Source of the DNA: JAAYVZ01 sp035403265
Lineage (GTDB): Bacteria; Acidobacteriota; Thermoanaerobaculia; Thermoanaerobaculales; Thermoanaerobaculaceae
DNA length: 17,100 nucleotides
Direction: 5' to 3'
Assembly (NCBI GenBank): GCA_035403265.1
Contig: DAONEV010000047.1
Coordinates: 1 to 17,100, forward strand
In this document: piece by piece, positions 7,121 through 14,407 of the stretch
How positions within the stretch are numbered: position 1 is the first letter of the stretch
How the letters are laid out: every line of letters starts with the position of its first letter
Notes under the pieces: model-generated
Databases searched by the model: none
Told to the model about the DNA's origin: nothing
The model's input: only the letters and a program-made list of their open reading frames with translations
Program-made: the position numbers and the translations under genes

Positions 7121-7673
7121 TACGCCGGTGGCGGGCCTCCAGCGAACAGGAAGTTGATGAGGTAGAACACGTCCTGCACATTCACCTCGCCGTCGCCGTT
7201 GACGTCGCCCGGGCCGCTCGGGTTGGAACACGAGGGTCACGGTCGAACCGGTCGCGAAGTCGCCGAAGCACGCGGGCCCCGCAGGCAATACCGCCCGGGT
7301 TGCTGGTCACCGCGCCTCCGCCGACCGTGGCCACGGTGAGGTTCTGGAGGTCGAGCCTGGCCTCGTTGAGACCGCCGCGCGCCGAGGCAACGAGGTGGGT
7401 GTGGTCGGCCGAGCCGATCGAGAGCCGCCAGATGGCGATGGCGAGAGCGCCACGCGGCGTCACCTCGTCGGTACCGACCGACCAGCCGGTGTTGACCGGG
7501 GTCCACGGCCTGCCATCAATGGCCGTCCTGAGGATTCCGGGGTTGGTCCCCACAGTACAGCCGGCTCGGATCGGTCGGTGGACGGCGAGCTTGCGTGCCT
7601 GTGCCGCCGGGAGGCCCGCGCTGGCCGCAGGAAGATGAGGCCGCCGTCGATGCTCCTGGAGGTTGAGCGAGTC
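7121..7673 (-). pseudogene. Decayed gene ending in a dockerin-like Ca-binding motif
   Basis: The 763-nt stretch between 7072 and 7836 has no intact gene, but the minus strand keeps recognisable protein sequence in three successive frames. From about 7673 to 7281 one frame reads ...GWSVGTDEVTPRG...LTVATVGGGAVTSNPGGIACG. Removing one G from GGGG (7277-7280) continues it as PACFGDFATGSTVTLVFQP. This matches the common secreted-protein pattern LTVT..G.G.VTS.P.GI.CG..C...F..GT.VTL. Removing one C from the CCC complementary to 7220-7222 continues into SGPGDVNGDGEVNVQD, then VFYLINFLFAGGPPPA and a TAG stop at 7121-7123. The last part is one dockerin-like, EF-hand-type Ca loop. Upstream, the frame is closed by a TGA at 7674-7676 and no start is evident. 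It was probably a secreted or cell-surface protein. A live gene with two sequencing errors is possible, but the affected runs are only 3-4 bases. Confidence 0.7.
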
Positions 7674-7795
7674 TCATGCAGCCCACCACCAGCCTCGCCT
7701 GGGCCGGGAGGCTGTCCGGCGCGCTCATTCCCTCGCTGACTGGAGAGACCGACGCACTGCTCCCAACGCAAGCAGCGTCGAGATGGCGGACAGGC

Positions 7796-7801
7796 TACAA
7801 T
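7796..7801 (+). promoter_or_regulatory. Candidate -10 element of the secreted-protein gene
   Basis: TACAAT lies 34 nt before the ATG at 7836, with a strong Shine-Dalgarno (GGGAGG, 7825-7830) between. The preceding GGACAGG also precedes the hexamer at 13077. No -35 match was found at 16-18 nt. Confidence 0.35.
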
Positions 7802-7835
7802 TCCAGCCCACGAAGATCCTGGCCGGGAGGCGATC

Positions 7836-9107
7836 ATGCGAGCGAGAGACATCTACCTGATTGCGACCGTGGCGTGCACGGTGGGGAGCATCGCCGCAGC
7901 GGTCGCCCCCAACCTCGTCTACAACGGCTCATTCGAGTCCAACCTCCAGGGCTACACCCTCGCCTCGGTCCCCATCGGGGTGAGCCCGAAGGACGCGGCC
8001 AACGCCTCCGACTCCGGGTCGGCCCTGATCGTCAACAACTACCCGGCCAAGATGAACGGCCAGGGCATCCATCAGTGCCTGTACGGGTTCACCTTCACTG
8101 CCGACACGTCGATGGTGCTCGGTGGCAAGGTCTACCTGCCGACCGGTCAGACGAATACCGGGTGGGCGGCGATCGGCCTGAACTGGTTCAGCCAGCCTGG
8201 TTGCCAGAACCAGCTCTCGACCGCCGGCCCTCGCGCAGACCTCAGGACTCCCGGAAGCGGCTTCCAGGCCGTGCAGGAGATCTTCGGAGTTCCGACCGGC
8301 GCTGTGAGCGCCATGCTCGTGGCCTACGTCACGAAGAACGAGGACGGTGGCTCGCTGCTGGCGTTCGTGGACGACCTCTACGTCGTTCCCATCGCCACGA
8401 CCCCCAACTCGACCCAGATCTGGGTCCCGACGGCCGCTCACAACACGGGAAGCGGCGGCTCCGCCTGGCGCACCGACCTCGAGATCGCCAACCCGGGCAC
8501 GACCAGCGTCTCGTACGTGATCGAGCTGCTCAAGAAGAACCAGGCCAACCCCACACCCCTGAAGAAGACCTACACCCTCAACGCGGGCCTCACGATCCGC
8601 TACCCCGACCTGGTGCTGGCCCAGTTCGGGTTCGAGGGACCCGGTGCGCTCCGCATCACGCCCACCGGTGGCCGCCTGGTCGCGACGAGCCGCACCTACA
8701 ACCAGACTGCAAATGGGACCTACGGGCAGTTCGTGCCAGGGCTCCCGGAGGATCAGGCCATCATCTACGGCTCGCAGGGGCGCCTCGTGCAGCTCTCCCA
8801 GAGCACCTCCACGACCACCGGCTTCCGCACGAACATCGGCTTCGTGAACGCCACGAACATGCCGATCCACATCGACGCGCAGCTCTTCAGCAGCACCGGC
8901 GCGGCCCTCGGCACCGTCGGCAACGACCTCAAGGCCTATGACTACCAGCAGGTAGACAAGATCTTCACCAAGGTCCCTGCTGCCAGCGTGGCTGACGGCT
9001 ATGCGGTCCTGAAGACCACGACCGTCGGTGGCCGGTTCTTCGCCTACGCCTCGGTCATCGACAACATCACGAGCGACCCGGTCTGCGTGCAGATCGCACG
9101 ACGCTAG
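7836..9107 (+). CDS. Secreted two-domain beta-sandwich protein of unknown function
   Basis: A 423-residue exported protein. Seen: a signal peptide at about 1-23 (MRARDIYLIATVACTVGSIAAAVA). A first domain starts with NLVYNGSFES, the usual opening of CBM4-like or related jelly-roll modules, and ends near residue 185 (FVDDLYVVP). The second domain (about 195-423) opens with IWVPTAAH and continues with WRTDLEIANPG, GALRITPTGGRLVATSRTY, FRTNIGFVNATN and YAVLKTTTVGGRFFAYASV. I recall this second pattern from many secreted proteins of Acidobacteriota-type genomes, but it has no function I can name. There is no anchor or sorting signal at the C-terminus. Start: ATG with GGGAGG 5 nt upstream. It is convergent with typA, 18 nt apart. 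It may bind carbohydrate or surface polymer; this rests only on the first-domain motif. Confidence 0.85.
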   Translation: MRARDIYLIATVACTVGSIAAAVAPNLVYNGSFESNLQGYTLASVPIGVSPKDAANASDSGSALIVNNYPAKMNGQGIHQCLYGFTFTADTSMVLGGKVYLPTGQTNTGWAAIGLNWFSQPGCQNQLSTAGPRADLRTPGSGFQAVQEIFGVPTGAVSAMLVAYVTKNEDGGSLLAFVDDLYVVPIATTPNSTQIWVPTAAHNTGSGGSAWRTDLEIANPGTTSVSYVIELLKKNQANPTPLKKTYTLNAGLTIRYPDLVLAQFGFEGPGALRITPTGGRLVATSRTYNQTANGTYGQFVPGLPEDQAIIYGSQGRLVQLSQSTSTTTGFRTNIGFVNATNMPIHIDAQLFSSTGAALGTVGNDLKAYDYQQVDKIFTKVPAASVADGYAVLKTTTVGGRFFAYASVIDNITSDPVCVQIARR

Positions 9108-9125
9108 CTCGTATCCTGCGGCGGC

Positions 9126-10931
9126 TCACTTCCTCCACACCGCCTGGAGGATCTTCTTGCGGAGACGGTGGGCCTTGGGGGTGACCTCGACGACCTCGTC
9201 GCCGCGGATGAACTCCAACGATTGCTCGAGGCTCATGGTGCGCGGCGGGACCAGGTGGACGGCTTCGTCCGCCACCGAGGCGCGCATGTTGGTGAGCTTC
9301 TTCTCCTTGGTGATGTTGACGTCGATGTCCGCTTCGCGGGCGTTCTCCCCCACCACCATGCCCTCGTAAACCTCGTCACCGGGCTGCACGAACAGCTCGC
9401 CGCGCGGCTGCAGGTGCTCGATGGCGTAGGACGTGCAGCGGCCGGGACGGTCGGCGACCATGGCGCCGGTGTCGCGATGGGCGATGTCTCCCTGCCACGG
9501 CTCCCAGCCGTCGAACAGGTGGTTGGCGATGCCGGTCCCCCGGGTGTCGGTCAAGAATTCGGTCCGAAACCCGATCATCCCCCGCGACGGGATGCGAAAC
9601 TCCATGCGCACCCGCCCGGTCCCGTGGTTGACCATCTTCATCATGCGGCCACGCCGGCTGCCGGCCTTCTGGGTGACGACGCCGATGTAGTCCTCGGGAC
9701 AGTCGACGACCAGCATCTCCATCGGCTCGCAGAGCACACCGTCGATCTCGCGGGTCACGACCTCGGGCTTGCCCACCGACATCTCGTACCCCTCGCGCCG
9801 CATCATCTCGATGAGGATGGCAAGCTGCAGCTCCCCGCGCCCCGAGACCATGAAGGCGTCCGGGCTGTCGCCGGGCTGCATGCGGATCGAGACGTTGGTG
9901 AGCAGCTCCTTCTCGAGCCGCTCGCGCAGCTTCCGGGAAGTGACATGCTGCCCCTCGCGGCCGGCCACCGGCGAGGTGTTGATGCCGATGACCATGGCAA
10001 TGGTCGGCTCGTCGACGTGGATGGGTGGCAACTGCCGCGGATCCTCCCGGTCGGCGAGAGTCTCGCCGATCCCGACCTCGTCGAGGCCGGCGACGGCCAC
10101 GATGTCGCCCGGGCCGGCCTCGCTCCACTCGGCGCGGCGAAGCCCGTCATAGCCGAAGAGCACCGTGACACGCGCCGGGGTCTGCGCGCCGTCCCGGGCA
10201 CAGCGGGTGATGTCCTGGGCCTTGCGCAGGTGGCCGTTGACAACCCGTCCGATCGCCAGCCGCCCGACGTAGTCGTCGTAGTCGAGGCTGGTGATGAGCA
10301 TCTGCAACGGCATCGCGGGGTCGTAGCGTGGCGCCGGCACGGTGCGCAGGATCTCGGCGAAGAGCGGCTCGAGCGTCTCCTCGGGGCCGCCGGAGGTGCG
10401 GTGGCAGGTGCCCTTGCGTGCGTTGCAGTACAGGACCGGGAAGTCGAGCTGGTCCTCCTCGGCGTCGAGGTCGATGAAGAGGTCGTAGATCTCGTTCAAC
10501 ACCTCCTGAGGCCGCGCGTCGAGGCGGTCGATCTTGTTGATGACGACGATTGGCGGCAGCCCGAGCTCGAGCGCCTTCTTGAGCACGAAACGGGTCTGGG
10601 GCAGCGGACCTTCGGAGGCGTCCACCAGCAGCATCACGCCGTCGACCATGGTGAGGGTGCGCTCCACCTCGCCGCCGAAGTCGGCGTGGCCGGGGGTATC
10701 CACGATGTTGATGCGAGTACCCCGGTAGTGGATGGCGGTGTTCTTCGCCATGATGGTGATGCCCTTTTCTCGCTCCAGGTCAATGGAGTCCATGACCCGC
10801 TCGGCCACCACCTCGTTGTCACGGAAGATCCCGCCCTGCCAGAGCATGGCATCCACCAGCGTGGTCTTGCCGTGGTCCACGTGGGCGATGATCGCCAGGT
10901 TGCGGATGTCGTCGCGTGTTTCCATCGTCAT
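9126..10931 (-). CDS. typA: Ribosome-associated GTPase TypA/BipA
   Basis: Translational GTPase of the EF-G/LepA group that binds ribosomes and helps 50S assembly and stress or cold adaptation. The 601-residue length is normal (about 605). Seen: G1 loop AHVDHGKT at residues 16-23, switch region REKGITI (54-60), G3 DTPGHADF (78-85), G4 NKID (132-135). Then come domain II (YDDYVGRLAIGRVVNG), domain III (SGRGELQLAILIEMMRREG), an EF-G-like domain V (EPMEMLVVDCPEDYIGVV), and the TypA-specific C-terminal domain (GELFVQPGDEVYEGMVVGE, PKAHRLRKKILQAVWRK). The ATG at 10931 has AAAGG 9 nt upstream; the ATG at 10925 is an alternative. The 5' region holds a candidate promoter and two hairpins. It is convergent with the secreted-protein gene and divergent from the PAS/PP2C gene. 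Confidence 0.97.
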   Translation of the reverse strand: MTMETRDDIRNLAIIAHVDHGKTTLVDAMLWQGGIFRDNEVVAERVMDSIDLEREKGITIMAKNTAIHYRGTRINIVDTPGHADFGGEVERTLTMVDGVMLLVDASEGPLPQTRFVLKKALELGLPPIVVINKIDRLDARPQEVLNEIYDLFIDLDAEEDQLDFPVLYCNARKGTCHRTSGGPEETLEPLFAEILRTVPAPRYDPAMPLQMLITSLDYDDYVGRLAIGRVVNGHLRKAQDITRCARDGAQTPARVTVLFGYDGLRRAEWSEAGPGDIVAVAGLDEVGIGETLADREDPRQLPPIHVDEPTIAMVIGINTSPVAGREGQHVTSRKLRERLEKELLTNVSIRMQPGDSPDAFMVSGRGELQLAILIEMMRREGYEMSVGKPEVVTREIDGVLCEPMEMLVVDCPEDYIGVVTQKAGSRRGRMMKMVNHGTGRVRMEFRIPSRGMIGFRTEFLTDTRGTGIANHLFDGWEPWQGDIAHRDTGAMVADRPGRCTSYAIEHLQPRGELFVQPGDEVYEGMVVGENAREADIDVNITKEKKLTNMRASVADEAVHLVPPRTMSLEQSLEFIRGDEVVEVTPKAHRLRKKILQAVWRK

Positions 10932-10950
10932 CTTCGACCGCCTTTGTTCC

Positions 10951-10965
10951 GTGCTTCAACAGCAC
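10951..10965 (-). other. Small hairpin in the typA leader
   Basis: GTGCT-TCAAC-AGCAC forms a perfect 5-bp stem with a 5-nt loop, between the larger hairpin and the typA ribosome binding site. It is weak on its own. Confidence 0.35.
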
Positions 10966-10968
10966 AAC

Positions 10969-10992
10969 GGCCGGGAGCGTTTCCTCCCGGCC
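10969..10992 (-). other. Strong GC-rich hairpin in the typA leader
   Basis: A perfect 9-bp inverted repeat (GGCCGGGAG / CTCCCGGCC) with a 6-nt loop lies about 40 nt upstream of the typA ATG. It would form at the very 5' end of the transcript from the candidate promoter at 11000-11028. No U-run follows it on the minus strand, so it is more likely a 5' stabilising or regulatory stem than a terminator. Confidence 0.5.
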
Positions 10993-10999
10993 GCCGGTG

Positions 11000-11028
11000 A
11001 GAGTACCACGGCCTGGCGCCCAGCTCAA
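11000..11028 (-). promoter_or_regulatory. Candidate sigma-70-type promoter of typA
   Basis: On the minus strand TTGAGC (11028-11023) and TACTCT (11005-11000) are separated by exactly 17 nt. The -35 matches 4 of 6 and the -10 3 of 6 consensus bases. Predicted transcription start is near 10993, giving a leader of about 60 nt that begins with the GC-rich hairpin. Confidence 0.4.
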
Positions 11029-11031
11029 TAT

Positions 11032-11061
11032 GGCAGTAGGAGATCTGGCAGCAGAAGATCT
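11032..11061 (+). repeat. Tandem imperfect 15-bp direct repeat
   Basis: GGCAGTAGGAGATCT is followed directly by GGCAGCAGAAGATCT, 13 of 15 bases identical. It lies in the divergent region between typA and the PAS/PP2C gene and could be a paired regulator site; nothing else supports that. Confidence 0.45.
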
Positions 11062-11128
11062 CGCCCCAGGTGGCGGGAATTGGGCTCCCCGCCTGGGGTT
11101 CTCCAAGTGTGATCCTGCGATTCCGATC

Positions 11129-12862
11129 ATGAGAACGACAGCTCGATTCCGCCGGCTCGCACTCCTGTTGACCCTCGGCGGTCCACTGGCCGGCCTCGGC
11201 GCCTTCTGGGCTGGTCGGGAGCACGCCCGGGAGAGCGTCCTCGCTTACCTCCCCGTGACGGGCGGCGATCGCGCCGTGACGCTCGGGACCGAGGTTTTCC
11301 TTGGATACGAGCTGGTGCTCGGGCTCGTCCTGGTCACCCAGGCGTGGCGGCGCGAGAAGGATCTCCGCCGTCGCAACGGGCTCATGGACGCCGTGATCCA
11401 GAGCGTGACCGAAGGCGTGGTCGTGGCCGACACCGGAGGTCGATTCGTGGCTGTCAACGAGGCGGCTCGGCGGATCGTGGGGGGTGCGGCCGGAAGGGAG
11501 ATCCCTCCCGCCGAATGGTCCGGGCATTACGGTCTCCACCTTCCCGGCTCCGACACGCTCTTTCCTCCCGACCAGCTACCCCTGGCACGCGCCATCAGGG
11601 GCGAGTACGTCGAGGAGACCGAGGTCCTCGTGCGCAGCCCCAGGGTCCCCGCAGGGGTGTGGGCGAGCGTCACCGCCGCGCCGATCAGGGACTCCGAGGG
11701 AAACCTGCTGGGCGGTGTGACCGTCTTCCGGGACATCACCGAGAAGAAGCGCGCCGAGGAGCTGTCGCAGCGTCTCTCCAACGCGGTCGAGCAGACCGCC
11801 GACGGCGTCTTTATTACCGACCGCGCAGGGACCATCGAATACGTCAACCCCGCCTTCGAGGCGATCACGGGCTTCTCGCGAGCCGAAGCGCTCGGCAGCA
11901 CACCCCGCCTGCTCAAGTCCGGACGCCAGAGCCCCGAGTTCTATCGCGGGCTCTGGACATCGCTCCTGGAGGGCAGGCCCTTCAAGGCTTCCGTGATCAA
12001 CCGCAAGAAGAGCGGTGAGCTGTTCATCGCCGAGCAGACGATTACGCCCATGCGGGACAGCCGCAGTGGCGCCCTGACCCACTTCGTCGCGGTGTTACGC
12101 GACCTGACCGACCGCCTGAAGCTCGAGGAGCAGGGAGCCGAGCTGAGCCTCGCAGCGTCGGTGCAGCAGCGGCTCTTCCCGAGAACCCCTCCCGCCCTGC
12201 ATGGCTGGGACGTGGCCGGAGCGTTCTCGCCGGCGCTGGCCACTTGCGGTGATTACTTCGACTTCATGAAGCTCCCGGACGGCCGCCTCGTCTTTGCGGT
12301 CGCCGACGTGTGCGGCCACGGCATGGGCCCTGCCTTGATCATGGCGGCGACCCGCGGCTATCTCCGCTCGCTCGCCCGCACCGGGATGCTGATCGACGAG
12401 CTGGTCAAGGACCTCAACCTGCTGCTGCTCGACGATCTTGACGAGCGCCATTTCGTCACCATGGTGATTGGCTTCCTCGAGACCACCTCGGGGACCGTGA
12501 CCTGGGCCAACATGGGCCATCCAACCGGATTCGTGCTCGACGGTGGGGGCGAGGTCAAGCTCCGTCTCGCAAGCACGTGCAAGCCGCTTGGCCTCTTCGC
12601 GGACATCGGCTGCTCCCTTGGACCTCCGCTGGTGATGGAGGTTGGAGACACCATCCTGCTGCTGACCGACGGGGTCATCGAGACGGAGTCGCCGGATGGA
12701 CGGCAACACGGAACCGAGGCGGTGCTCGGGGTCGTCAGGTCCAATCTCCACAGACCATCCGAGGAGATCGTGAGGCACGTCATCCAGGCCACCCGGGACC
12801 ACGCGCAGGGCGTCGCCCAGGAGGACGACGTCACGGTCGTCGTCATCAAGCGCACGGCCTGA
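11129..12862 (+). CDS. Membrane PAS-PAS-SpoIIE/PP2C-type protein phosphatase
   Basis: RsbU/SpoIIE-like signalling phosphatase of 577 residues, expected to dephosphorylate a Ser/Thr-phosphorylated partner, typically an anti-sigma-factor antagonist. Seen: two transmembrane helices (about 6-26 and 48-71) around a short outer loop; a first PAS domain at about 80-210 (VIQSVTEGVVVADTGGRFVA ... VFRDITEKKRAEE); a second at about 213-335 (AVEQTADGVFITDRAGTIEY, NPAFEAITGFSR ... VLRDLTDRLK); then the phosphatase. Metal-binding motifs are intact: GDYFD 374-378, DVCGHG 393-398, NMGH 461-464, TDGVIE 513-518, EDDVT 565-569. The frame is open further upstream, but the ATG at 11129 directly precedes the basic start of helix 1 (MRTTARFRR); no strong SD is visible. 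No STAS or anti-sigma gene lies nearby, so the target is probably elsewhere. Confidence 0.92.
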   Translation: MRTTARFRRLALLLTLGGPLAGLGAFWAGREHARESVLAYLPVTGGDRAVTLGTEVFLGYELVLGLVLVTQAWRREKDLRRRNGLMDAVIQSVTEGVVVADTGGRFVAVNEAARRIVGGAAGREIPPAEWSGHYGLHLPGSDTLFPPDQLPLARAIRGEYVEETEVLVRSPRVPAGVWASVTAAPIRDSEGNLLGGVTVFRDITEKKRAEELSQRLSNAVEQTADGVFITDRAGTIEYVNPAFEAITGFSRAEALGSTPRLLKSGRQSPEFYRGLWTSLLEGRPFKASVINRKKSGELFIAEQTITPMRDSRSGALTHFVAVLRDLTDRLKLEEQGAELSLAASVQQRLFPRTPPALHGWDVAGAFSPALATCGDYFDFMKLPDGRLVFAVADVCGHGMGPALIMAATRGYLRSLARTGMLIDELVKDLNLLLLDDLDERHFVTMVIGFLETTSGTVTWANMGHPTGFVLDGGGEVKLRLASTCKPLGLFADIGCSLGPPLVMEVGDTILLLTDGVIETESPDGRQHGTEAVLGVVRSNLHRPSEEIVRHVIQATRDHAQGVAQEDDVTVVVIKRTA

Positions 12863-13076
12863 CCGGCAGGTCCCGGGAACCAGCCTTCCAGGCGCGGCAT
12901 CGGCGACGGTCGTATCCGCACGGGCTAGGCACCTCCGCCGGCACGGGCGTTCGGCCTCGACGTCCAGGATCTCGAGAGCCGGGCACACCACCGCCGGATC
13001 CGTCAAGACCGCCACGACTGGCGCGCCTGACGGCCCGGTCCGCCACGCAGCCGGCTCGTGGCCCCACCCGGACAGG

Positions 13077-13082
13077 TAGAAT
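13077..13082 (+). promoter_or_regulatory. Candidate -10 element of the MFS gene (leaderless)
   Basis: TAGAAT is followed by 6 nt (cggaac) and the ATG at 13089, with no usable Shine-Dalgarno. It has the same geometry as the elements at 3876 and 5549. The rest of the 226-nt gap from 12863 shows no gene. Confidence 0.45.
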
Positions 13083-13088
13083 CGGAAC

Positions 13089-14246
13089 ATGAGCCATCCT
13101 CAGGACCTGAGCGCTCGCCGATGGATGGTGCTTGCCAGTGCCATGGTGAGCTTCTTCTCGGTAGGCATGACGTTCTTCGTGGTGCCTCCGCTGATCGGGC
13201 AACTGCGCGGACTCTTCGCCCTCTCCAACCTCGAGATCGGCCTGCTCATGGGCTCGATCGCTGTGCCCGCCATTCTCCTATCGTTGCCTTTCGGGGAGGC
13301 CCTGGACCGCTGGCCGCCCCGCGCCGCCGGCCTTGCCGGACTGGCGGTGATGCTGGTCGGCGCCGCGCTGTTCGCTGTCGCTCCAGGCTACGGCTGGCTC
13401 GTCCTCGGCCGCCTCGTCTTCGGGGTGGGTGCGCTGCTTCTCAACCTCTTGCTGGCCCGGCTCCTCTCGATGGCGTTCGCGGGGCGGGAGCTGGCCCTCG
13501 CCATGGGGCTGTTCACCGGCGTCTACCCGGCCAGCATGATCGTCCTCTTTTCCCTGCACCCCTGGCTCGTGACGCACCTCGGCTGGCGCGGCGAGATGGG
13601 CGTGCTGGCGGTCCTCGTCCTGCTGGCAATGCCTCTGCACGCCCTGGCGGTGCCTGCGTGCGTCCCCGACGGCGGTGCGAAGCGCCTGGCCACCGGCAGC
13701 CACGGCCTGCCCCCGGCGCTGATCGCCCTTGGCGTCGCGTGGATGCTCTACTTCGCGGCGTTTGCCGCGGTACCGACGTTCGCCCCGGAGTGGGCCGGCG
13801 GCGGCGCGGCGGGTCTTCTGATGACGAGTGTCGTTACCTGGGTGGCGCTGTTCGGGACTCCCCTTGCCGGGGGCCTGATCGATCGGACCGGGGGCGCCGA
13901 TCGGTGGTGCATCGCTGGGCTGGGCATGCTCACCGTGACCCTGACCCTCATGGCTGCCGGCGCCCTGCCCCCGGCGGCCGCGATGGTGGCGGTGGGACTG
14001 GTCGCATCCGTCGTCCCGCCGGCGGTTTACTCGCTGCCGGAGAGGCTCGTGCCAACCGGGCGCGTCGGGCTGGCGTTCGGGTTCATCACCGCACTCTCGA
14101 ACCTCGGCACGGTCGTCGGCCCTGCCCTCGCGGGCGCGGTCCGTGACGCCACGCCGAGCTGGCCCGCTGTCTGGGCGACCCTCGCCTTCGTGGCCCTGCT
14201 CGGCCTCGGCGCCACCTTCCTGACCCGGCCGGCGCGAAACCCCTGA
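13089..14246 (+). CDS. Major facilitator superfamily transporter
   Basis: A 385-residue polytopic inner-membrane protein with about 12 hydrophobic segments, the size of a standard MFS transporter. Seen: after helix 2 the loop GEALDRWPPR resembles MFS motif A (GxxxDRxxxR). Helix 4-5 has the glycine-rich RLVFGVGALLLNLLLARL, and the second half repeats the pattern, with PLAGGLIDRTGG as the equivalent of motif A. The central cytoplasmic loop (CVPDGGAKRLATGSHG) divides the two halves. The overall look resembles the CynX/NimT or nitrate/oxalate-like groups, but the substrate cannot be told from the sequence. No SD is present at the ATG; a -10-like TAGAAT ends 6 nt upstream. It is a stand-alone gene, convergent with the multicopper oxidase. 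Confidence 0.88.
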   Translation: MSHPQDLSARRWMVLASAMVSFFSVGMTFFVVPPLIGQLRGLFALSNLEIGLLMGSIAVPAILLSLPFGEALDRWPPRAAGLAGLAVMLVGAALFAVAPGYGWLVLGRLVFGVGALLLNLLLARLLSMAFAGRELALAMGLFTGVYPASMIVLFSLHPWLVTHLGWRGEMGVLAVLVLLAMPLHALAVPACVPDGGAKRLATGSHGLPPALIALGVAWMLYFAAFAAVPTFAPEWAGGGAAGLLMTSVVTWVALFGTPLAGGLIDRTGGADRWCIAGLGMLTVTLTLMAAGALPPAAAMVAVGLVASVVPPAVYSLPERLVPTGRVGLAFGFITALSNLGTVVGPALAGAVRDATPSWPAVWATLAFVALLGLGATFLTRPARNP

Positions 14247-14299
14247 GAAGGCTGGCAACACCGGCGCCTGCGTCGGCTCGCCCGGGCTGTCAAGAAAGC

Positions 14300-14325
14300 G
14301 GCCTGACTCCCGGAAGAGTCAGGCC
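14300..14325 (-). terminator. Intrinsic-type terminator of the multicopper oxidase gene
   Basis: A perfect 10-bp stem (GGCCTGACTC / GAGTCAGGCC) with a 6-nt loop, followed on the minus strand by GCTTTCTTG. It lies about 85 nt after the stop of the minus-strand gene. It may also stop + strand transcripts from the MFS gene. Confidence 0.65.
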
Positions 14326-14365
14326 GAAAACGAGAGCATTCGAGGTTGAAGGAGGAGAGGAATGA

Positions 14366-14392
14366 GGCCGGGCGCCCGATGAGCGCCCGGCC
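14366..14392 (-). terminator. First hairpin after the multicopper oxidase stop
   Basis: A perfect 10-bp GC stem (GGCCGGGCGC / GCGCCCGGCC) with a 7-nt loop, starting 15 nt after the stop codon. It is followed on the minus strand by a pyrimidine-rich stretch (TCATTCCTCTCCTCC) rather than a U-run, so it is a weaker terminator or a 3'-end stabilising stem. Confidence 0.5.
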
Positions 14393-14407
14393 AGCCTGTT
14401 CACACAG

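Noticed and set aside
7460..7852. 130-codon minus-strand frame upstream of the dockerin remnant as the intact 5' part of that gene
   Set aside because: It is in a different frame from the remnant, Arg/Ser/Pro-rich, without a signal peptide; I could not join it convincingly.
9168..11000. 610-codon open frame on the + strand opposite typA
   Set aside because: TypA on the minus strand has all family motifs. The antisense frame is rich in H, D, G, V and L without domain signals, as expected from GC-rich third positions.
12863..13088. Possible gene or remnant between the phosphatase and MFS genes
   Set aside because: No frame gives a recognisable or low-complexity-free peptide. Only the -10-like hexamer before the MFS start is supported.
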